A DNA stretch of 12,685 nt from an uncultured Lachnospiraceae bacterium. GTDB lineage: Bacteria > Bacillota > Clostridia > Lachnospirales > Lachnospiraceae. The notes beneath the pieces were generated by a model. It was not told the origin of the DNA. It saw only the letters and a list, made by a program, of their open reading frames with translations, and ran no database searches. A program made the position numbers and the translations under genes. Below are positions 8,288 to 12,685 of the stretch, one piece after another; the first letter of the stretch is position 1, and each line of letters opens with the position of its first letter. The DNA lies in contig CADBUD010000268.1 in the NCBI GenBank assembly GCA_902797785.1, positions 1 through 12,685 on the forward strand, in the 5' to 3' direction.

Positions 8288-9277
8288 ATGTCTTTATTGG
8301 AGGTATCAGATCTGCACACCTCATTCTTTACGGATGAAGGAGAGGTAAAGGCAGTCAACGGGGTATCCTTTACACTGGAAAAAAATAAAGTTCTGGGAAT
8401 CGTTGGAGAGTCCGGTTCGGGAAAATCGGTGACGGCGTATTCGATTCTTCAGATTTTGGCTGGAACAGGAAAAATCGTGTCCGGCTCGATTAAATATAAT
8501 GGTCAGGAGCTGGTGGGGGCAAAGGAGTCTGTAATGAATGGAATCCGGGGAAATAAAATTTCGATTATCTTTCAGGATCCGATGACGTCGCTGAATCCGA
8601 CCTATACCATTGGCAGACAGCTGATGGAGGCGATTTTGCTGCATACGGATCGGAATCGGCAGCAGGCCTTTGACCGGGCAGTAGAGATGTTAAAGCTCGT
8701 AAATGTGAATGAACCGGAAAAAAGAATGAAACAATATCCGTATGAGTTTTCCGGTGGAATGAGGCAGCGTGTCATGATTGCTATGGCACTGGCATGTGAA
8801 CCGGATATTCTGATTGCGGATGAGCCGACAACGGCTCTGGATGTGACGATTCAGGCAGGAATTTTGGAACTGATGAAGGACATTCAGAAAAAAGAAGGAA
8901 TGGCAATCATCATGATCACGCATGATCTTGGAGTCGTAGCGCAGCTTTGTGACGAGGTGATCGTAATGTATGCAGGAGGAATCTGCGAACGCGGAACAGC
9001 GGATGATATTTTTTATCATCCATGCCACGAATATACCAAAGGACTGATGCGTTCGATTCCTACAGCAAAAACAGGGGGACAAAGGTTGCAGCCGATTACC
9101 GGGACGCCAATCGATCTGCTGAATATGCCAAAGGGCTGTCCGTTCGCGCCGCGCTGTGATGCGGCGATGAAGGTCTGTATTCAGAGACCGGCTCCGAAAA
9201 AACAGTTGTCAGACAGCCATGCTGCGGCATGCTGGATGAATGAAAAGAATACAATAAAGAAGGCGGTAGAGGAATGA
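8288..9277 (+). CDS. oppD: Oligopeptide ABC transporter ATPase OppD
   Basis: This is a 329-residue ATPase subunit. Its motifs are intact: Walker A GESGSGKS (40-47), Q96 in FQDPMTSLNP, signature FSGGMRQRV (154-162), Walker B ILIADE (174-179), and switch H212 in THDLGV. The C-terminal oligopeptide-transporter extension holds C284, C290, C297 and C315. This spacing matches the four cysteines that bind a 4Fe-4S cluster in characterised DppD-type proteins; the cluster here is inferred. GGAGGA 6 nt before the ATG supports the start. It should heterodimerise with OppF to energise OppB/OppC. The stop overlaps the oppF start by ATGA, suggesting translational coupling. Confidence 0.95.
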   Translation: MSLLEVSDLHTSFFTDEGEVKAVNGVSFTLEKNKVLGIVGESGSGKSVTAYSILQILAGTGKIVSGSIKYNGQELVGAKESVMNGIRGNKISIIFQDPMTSLNPTYTIGRQLMEAILLHTDRNRQQAFDRAVEMLKLVNVNEPEKRMKQYPYEFSGGMRQRVMIAMALACEPDILIADEPTTALDVTIQAGILELMKDIQKKEGMAIIMITHDLGVVAQLCDEVIVMYAGGICERGTADDIFYHPCHEYTKGLMRSIPTAKTGGQRLQPITGTPIDLLNMPKGCPFAPRCDAAMKVCIQRPAPKKQLSDSHAAACWMNEKNTIKKAVEE

Positions 9278-10251
9278 GGGAACAGGCTCTTTTACAGATT
9301 CGAAATCTAAAACAGTATTTTCCAATCAGTAGTGGATTTTTTTCCACTCAGTACTTAAAAGCGGTGGATGATATTTCATTTGATATCAAAGAAGGGGAGA
9401 CACTGGGACTCGTAGGGGAGTCCGGCTGCGGAAAGACGACCGCCGGCAGGACAATTTTACAGCTGTATAAACCGACCGCCGGAGAGGTGATCTACCGTGG
9501 GACTCCGGTCAGGACAAGGCAGGAAATTGCGGCATTCCGCCAGAAGGCCACGATGGTATTCCAGGATCCTTATTCTTCTTTGGATCCAAGAATGACAGTG
9601 GCGGATATTATTGGCGAACCTCTGGATGTACAGAACAGTACAGAGAACAAAATTGCGCGGAGAGAACGGATTTTGGAGCTGATGGATCGGGTAGGCCTGA
9701 ATTCAGAGCACGCTGCCAGATATGCCCATGAGTTTTCCGGAGGTCAGAGGCAGAGAGTAGGAATTGCCAGAGCTTTAGCTACAAAACCGGATTTTATCGT
9801 CTGTGACGAACCGGTTTCCGCGCTGGATGTTTCGATTCAGGCACAGATCGTCAATATGTTCGAGGAACTGCAGGAGCAGATGAAATTGACCTATTTGTTC
9901 ATTGCACACGATCTTTTGGTTGTACGTCACATTTCTGACCGGATTGCGGTCATGTATCTGGGACGTCTCGTAGAGCTGGCAGAGGCAAATGAAATCTGTG
10001 ACCGTCCATTACATCCATATACTAAGGCTCTGATGTCTGCAGTACCGGTTCCGGACCCAAAGGAAGCAAGGAAAAATAAACGTATTGCATTAAATGGAGA
10101 AATTCCAAGTCCATTACATGCACCAAAGGGCTGTCCGTTCCATACAAGATGCCCTTATGCGGCAGCTGCCTGCAAGGAGAGCATGCCACAGCTGGAGGAG
10201 ATTGAGACCGGACGGTTTGTAGCGTGCCATAGGGTGCGGGAGATTCATTAA
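9274..10251 (+). CDS. oppF: Oligopeptide ABC transporter ATPase OppF
   Basis: This is a 325-residue ATPase, partner of OppD. Walker A is GESGCGKT (48-55), Q97 lies in FQDPYSSLDP, the signature is FSGGQRQRV (154-162), Walker B is FIVCDE (174-179), and H212 lies in AHDLLVV. The C-terminal extension has C287, C293, C300 and C318, again the four-cysteine pattern of Dpp/Opp ATPases. It starts within the oppD stop codon (ATGA), with GAGG upstream. Residues 20-30, next to the A-loop region, are slightly longer than in OppD, which is usual for OppF. Confidence 0.95.
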   Translation: MREQALLQIRNLKQYFPISSGFFSTQYLKAVDDISFDIKEGETLGLVGESGCGKTTAGRTILQLYKPTAGEVIYRGTPVRTRQEIAAFRQKATMVFQDPYSSLDPRMTVADIIGEPLDVQNSTENKIARRERILELMDRVGLNSEHAARYAHEFSGGQRQRVGIARALATKPDFIVCDEPVSALDVSIQAQIVNMFEELQEQMKLTYLFIAHDLLVVRHISDRIAVMYLGRLVELAEANEICDRPLHPYTKALMSAVPVPDPKEARKNKRIALNGEIPSPLHAPKGCPFHTRCPYAAAACKESMPQLEEIETGRFVACHRVREIH

Positions 10252-10262
10252 TTTGTTCCCAC

Positions 10263-10309
10263 AAAAGCATTTTCAGAAAGAAAAGTATAACGCTCCTGAA
10301 CCTGCTTTT
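10263..10309 (+). other. Imperfect hairpin between oppF and oppA
   Basis: AAAAGCA (10263-10269) pairs with TGCTTTT (10303-10309), and TTCAG (10272-10276) pairs with CTGAA (10296-10300). They are separated by a 2x2 internal loop and closed by a 19-nt loop. The T-run lies mostly inside the 3' arm, with only one extra T after it, so any terminator activity would be weak. In Opp operons such elements often set different mRNA levels for the binding protein. I see no convincing separate promoter for oppA in this 118-bp gap. Confidence 0.4.
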
Positions 10310-10369
10310 TGGAAATATACATCCACCAAAGAAGTGGAAAATGAGAAAATCAAAAGGAGGAAACAAGAA

Positions 10370-12256
10370 ATGAAAAAGAAGTTACTGGCGTTTGTACTGT
10401 CGGTTACCATGGCGTTTGGACTGACAGCCTGTGGAGATTCTGCAAAGAGCGGAGATGCTCCGGCAGAGCTGGCAGAAGACATGGATACCACGCAGAGCAC
10501 AGAAGAAGGAGGGAAAGCAGAAGCTGAAAGTTCAGAAGATGCATTGAATGTTTGCATTGCTTCTGAACCGGATACACTTGATCCGGCACTTAACAGCACA
10601 GTAGATGGAGGAACTATGTTGGTTCATCTGTTTTCCGGACTCGCAAAATGGGAGCAGTCTGAGGACGGTGGATACGAAATCGTTCCGGATGCTGCAGAAG
10701 AGCTGACGGAAGGCGTGGTAAATAAGGATGGAACTGTAACTTATACTTATACCTTAAGAGATGGTCTGACCTGGTCAGATGGACAGGCAGTAACTGCAAA
10801 GGACTTTGAATTTGCATGGAAACGTGCTGCATCTGTAGACCTGGCATCAGATTACGGCTATATGTTCGAGGTCATCGATGGATATGATGAAGTATGGGAA
10901 ATGGATGATGATGAAAATATCGTGAATCCGGATGCTGAGCTGAACGTCAAAGCTGTTGACGACAAGACCCTGGAGGTTACATTGGAGAATCAGGTATTCT
11001 ATTGGAATGAGCTGTTAGCCTTCCCGACATATTTTCCGGTACGTGAGGATGTCGTATCCAATGATTCCTGGGCAGCAGATCCTTCCACCTATGTCTGCAA
11101 TGGAGCATATACAATCAGTTCATGGAACCACAATTCTGTGATTACTCTGTCAAAGAATGAGGACTATGTAGATGCAGATTCCATTAAGATGCCGGAGATT
11201 AATTTTTATCTTTCCGACGATAATAACAACATGCTGACCAACTTCAAAAATGGAGACTGGAAGCTGATTGATGAAGTACCGACCAATGAAATCGCATCTT
11301 TAAAAACAGATTATCCGGATAATTTCTTTACTGTAGGTCAGATTGGAACCTATTATGTCTGCTGGAATGTCAATGAAGAGATTCTTCCGGAAAACAGCAA
11401 ACTGTCTGGAGAAGAGGCAGAAAAAGCCAAAGAAGAGATTCGGAATGCAATTTCCTTATTGTTCGATAGAAATTATATCGTAGAAAGCATTGCCCAGGGC
11501 GGACAAGTTCCGGCTTCTTCCTTTGTTGCCATGGGTCTGACCGATGCAGATGGCGGAGAGTTCTACAAGAATGCAGGCGATTCTTCTGATTTTGACGGAT
11601 ACTATGATGTTTCCGCGGAGGCAATGGAAGATAATTACAGTACCGCAATTGAGACGCTGAAAAAATATTATACCTTTGATGAGAGCAGTCAGAAATTTAC
11701 GGATGTGCCGGCACTGACCTATCTGTATAATACTTCCGATTCCCATAAGGCAATCGGAGAATATCTGCAGTCCGCTCTTTCTGCGGTAGGCATTACGCTG
11801 AATCTCGAAAATCAGGAGTGGGCGACCTTCTTAAATACAAGAAAGGCTGGAGATTACTCCATTGCAAGAAATGGATGGCTTGCGGATTATAATGACCCAA
11901 TCTGTTTCCTGGATATGTGGACGACAGCCTCTGGAAATAATGATGTTCAGTTCGGCAAGGGCGAGCATGCGAATATCAAGGGATACAGTTTGGATCTGAC
12001 GGATCTTGGATATGATGTCAAGGTAGAGAATGGAACCTGGGCAGAGACCTATGATGTTCTGATTTCTACGATCAAATCCTGTGAAGATGTAAAGAACCGT
12101 TATGAGATGATGCATCGTGCAGAGGATTTGGTCATGCAGACCGGATGTATTTGTCCTCTCTATTTCTATACCGATTTGTACATGGTAGATGAGAATTTGA
12201 AGGGCTTCTTCTCTAATCCTCTGGGATTTAAATTTTTTATGTACAGTCATTTTTAA
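10370..12256 (+). CDS. oppA: Peptide-binding lipoprotein OppA
   Basis: This is a 628-residue extracytoplasmic solute-binding protein (SBP_bac_5 family) that captures peptides and delivers them to OppB/OppC. The start at 10370 has AGGAGG at 10355-10360. The frame is open from a TTG at 10253, but that extension would hide the signal peptide. Residues 1-20 are a lipoprotein signal with lipobox LTAC, so C21 is the lipidated N-terminus. An acidic Ser/Thr/Glu-rich linker spans about 22-57. The family core then begins: EPDTLDPALNS (66-76), YTLRDGLTWSDGQAVTAKDF (127-146), AWKRA (149-153), YLYNTSDSHK (451-460), and IARNGWLADYNDP (498-510). The chain is longer than the common 530-560 residues because of the linker and loops. 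Being last in the operon is less usual than first, and the ligand cannot be predicted. Confidence 0.93.
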   Translation: MKKKLLAFVLSVTMAFGLTACGDSAKSGDAPAELAEDMDTTQSTEEGGKAEAESSEDALNVCIASEPDTLDPALNSTVDGGTMLVHLFSGLAKWEQSEDGGYEIVPDAAEELTEGVVNKDGTVTYTYTLRDGLTWSDGQAVTAKDFEFAWKRAASVDLASDYGYMFEVIDGYDEVWEMDDDENIVNPDAELNVKAVDDKTLEVTLENQVFYWNELLAFPTYFPVREDVVSNDSWAADPSTYVCNGAYTISSWNHNSVITLSKNEDYVDADSIKMPEINFYLSDDNNNMLTNFKNGDWKLIDEVPTNEIASLKTDYPDNFFTVGQIGTYYVCWNVNEEILPENSKLSGEEAEKAKEEIRNAISLLFDRNYIVESIAQGGQVPASSFVAMGLTDADGGEFYKNAGDSSDFDGYYDVSAEAMEDNYSTAIETLKKYYTFDESSQKFTDVPALTYLYNTSDSHKAIGEYLQSALSAVGITLNLENQEWATFLNTRKAGDYSIARNGWLADYNDPICFLDMWTTASGNNDVQFGKGEHANIKGYSLDLTDLGYDVKVENGTWAETYDVLISTIKSCEDVKNRYEMMHRAEDLVMQTGCICPLYFYTDLYMVDENLKGFFSNPLGFKFFMYSHF

Positions 12257-12336
12257 GAGGAACGGTAGCTTTTTGTTATGATACTTCCTATAAAGCTGCC
12301 AGAACCTAGAGACGGAATCACAGACTCTTATGGATG

Positions 12337-12450
12337 AAAAACCGTATCGGAATTTGAAACCTGATGTGTGAGACCTGCACTGTCGGAAAGGAAGAAGTTC
12401 GTTCTCGACAGAAAAGGATATCAGGGAAGAAATGTTCCGATACGGTTTTT
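12337..12450 (+). terminator. 114-nt nested stem with U-tract: operon terminator or small RNA
   Basis: AAAAACCGTATCGGAA (12337-12352) is perfectly complementary to TTCCGATACGGTTTTT (12435-12450), a 16-bp outer stem that runs straight into a T-run. Inside it CCTGAT (12360-12365) pairs with ATCAGG (12420-12425), and CTGTCG (12380-12385) pairs with CGACAG (12406-12411). The three helices are nested coaxially. It begins 80 nt after oppA, so it plausibly ends the opp transcript. The 82-nt structured interior is far more than an intrinsic terminator needs, so a stand-alone small RNA or riboregulator is an alternative. It does not match 6S RNA length or any RNA family I recognise. Confidence 0.55.
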
Positions 12451-12455
12451 TATTG

Positions 12456-12485
12456 AATAGGAAACGGATTTATTCGTTTCCTATT
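12456..12485. other. 11-bp perfect hairpin
   Basis: AATAGGAAACG (12456-12466) pairs with CGTTTCCTATT (12475-12485) around an 8-nt loop. No U-tract follows on either strand. It lies 5 nt after the structured terminator and abuts the repeat beginning at 12485, so it may be the left module of that element. The copy at 15-87 lacks it. Confidence 0.5.
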
Positions 12486-12591
12486 GCGCCAAACGAGAGG
12501 CACTGAAAGTGCCTCGCATTTGTGTGCGTTCCTGTGTCATAGTAAAGGCATTCCCTTAATGCGTTTAGTATAAGCGTGTTACTATTCACAG
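12485..12591 (+). repeat. Palindromic intergenic repeat, copy 2 (long form)
   Basis: This copy shares TGCGCCAAA (12485-12493) and ATTTGTGTGC (12518-12527) with 15-49, in the same order and orientation. Between them is a perfect 8-bp hairpin, GAGGCACT/AGTGCCTC (12497-12504, 12508-12515), with a GAA loop. Next, CTGTG plus ATAGTAA (12532-12536, 12539-12545) pair with TTACTAT plus CACAG (12579-12585, 12587-12591). This encloses two more small hairpins: GCATT/AATGC (12548-12552, 12558-12562) and TTTA/TAAG-type pairing around 12563-12575. The region is almost wholly paired and encodes no reading frame of note. It is probably a mobile or recombinogenic non-coding repeat family. Confidence 0.55.
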
Positions 12592-12592
12592 T

Positions 12593-12601
12593 CCCCCCCC
12601 C
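12593..12601. repeat. Run of nine C
   Basis: A homopolymer of nine C lies between the long repeat copy and the three-way-junction element. No gene overlaps it, so phase variation of a coding frame is not in play. Its true length is uncertain, because such runs are prone to sequencing and slippage errors. Confidence 0.8.
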
Positions 12602-12608
12602 GGCATTC

Positions 12609-12658
12609 GGATTTCCCGCTGCTTCGCAGCTCTCCCGGCGCATTCGCGCCTGAAATCC
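12609..12658 (+). other. Three-way-junction-like structured element
   Basis: GGATTTC (12609-12615) pairs with GAAATCC (12652-12658). Inside are two perfect 5-bp hairpins: GCTGC-TTC-GCAGC (12618-12630) and GGCGC-ATTC-GCGCC (12637-12650). The fold is a closed three-way junction of 50 nt. It is markedly more GC-rich than its surroundings and continues the structured zone starting at 12337. It is not a tRNA: it has too few arms and no anticodon or T-loop. It may be part of the same composite repeat, which seems to run past the window end. Confidence 0.5.
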
Positions 12659-12685
12659 TCATTCTGGGAGGAGTTCCTGCTTCAC

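Overview
The window looks like a chromosomal segment from a low-to-mid GC Clostridia member, most likely Lachnospiraceae. The signs are strong AGGAGG-type ribosome binding sites, sigma-A-like promoters, lysine-rich fibronectin type III domains, InlB-type B repeats in a secreted protein, and an Opp system with a lipoprotein binding protein. No taxonomic marker is present, so the family assignment is inference.

Layout. Positions 1-190 hold a short palindromic repeat element and the leader of the first gene. 191-2095 (+) encodes a secreted protein with three tandem InlB-type repeats followed by a probable BNR-type beta-propeller. A 15-bp perfect hairpin (2110-2142) separates it from a convergent gene, 2146-3975 (-), which encodes a secreted FN3 plus DUF4874/DUF4832-like protein. 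The two genes sit end to end and both look like exported carbohydrate- or surface-interacting proteins.

An intergenic region (3976-4291) carries two divergent promoters and an unusually long leader (about 170 nt). The leader has a 10-bp hairpin and tiny reading frames. It precedes an HD-GYP-family protein (4292-6190, +). Directly behind lies a complete oligopeptide ABC importer in the order oppB, oppC, oppD, oppF, oppA (6228-12256, +). Gaps are short or overlapping except for 118 bp before oppA. The five Opp proteins should form one importer: a lipid-anchored binding protein, two membrane subunits and two ATPases. The HD-GYP gene is 37 bp upstream with no visible terminator, so cyclic-dinucleotide turnover and peptide import may be co-expressed.

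The last 430 bp (12257-12685) contain no gene but are densely structured. There is a 114-nt nested stem ending in a U-tract (probable operon terminator or small RNA), an 11-bp hairpin, a multi-hairpin repeat related to the one at positions 15-87 and in the same orientation, a run of nine C, and a 50-nt three-way-junction-like fold. These repeats, the HD-GYP leader and the HD-GYP/opp linkage are the most interesting parts. No CRISPR array, transposase, tRNA or rRNA was recognised.
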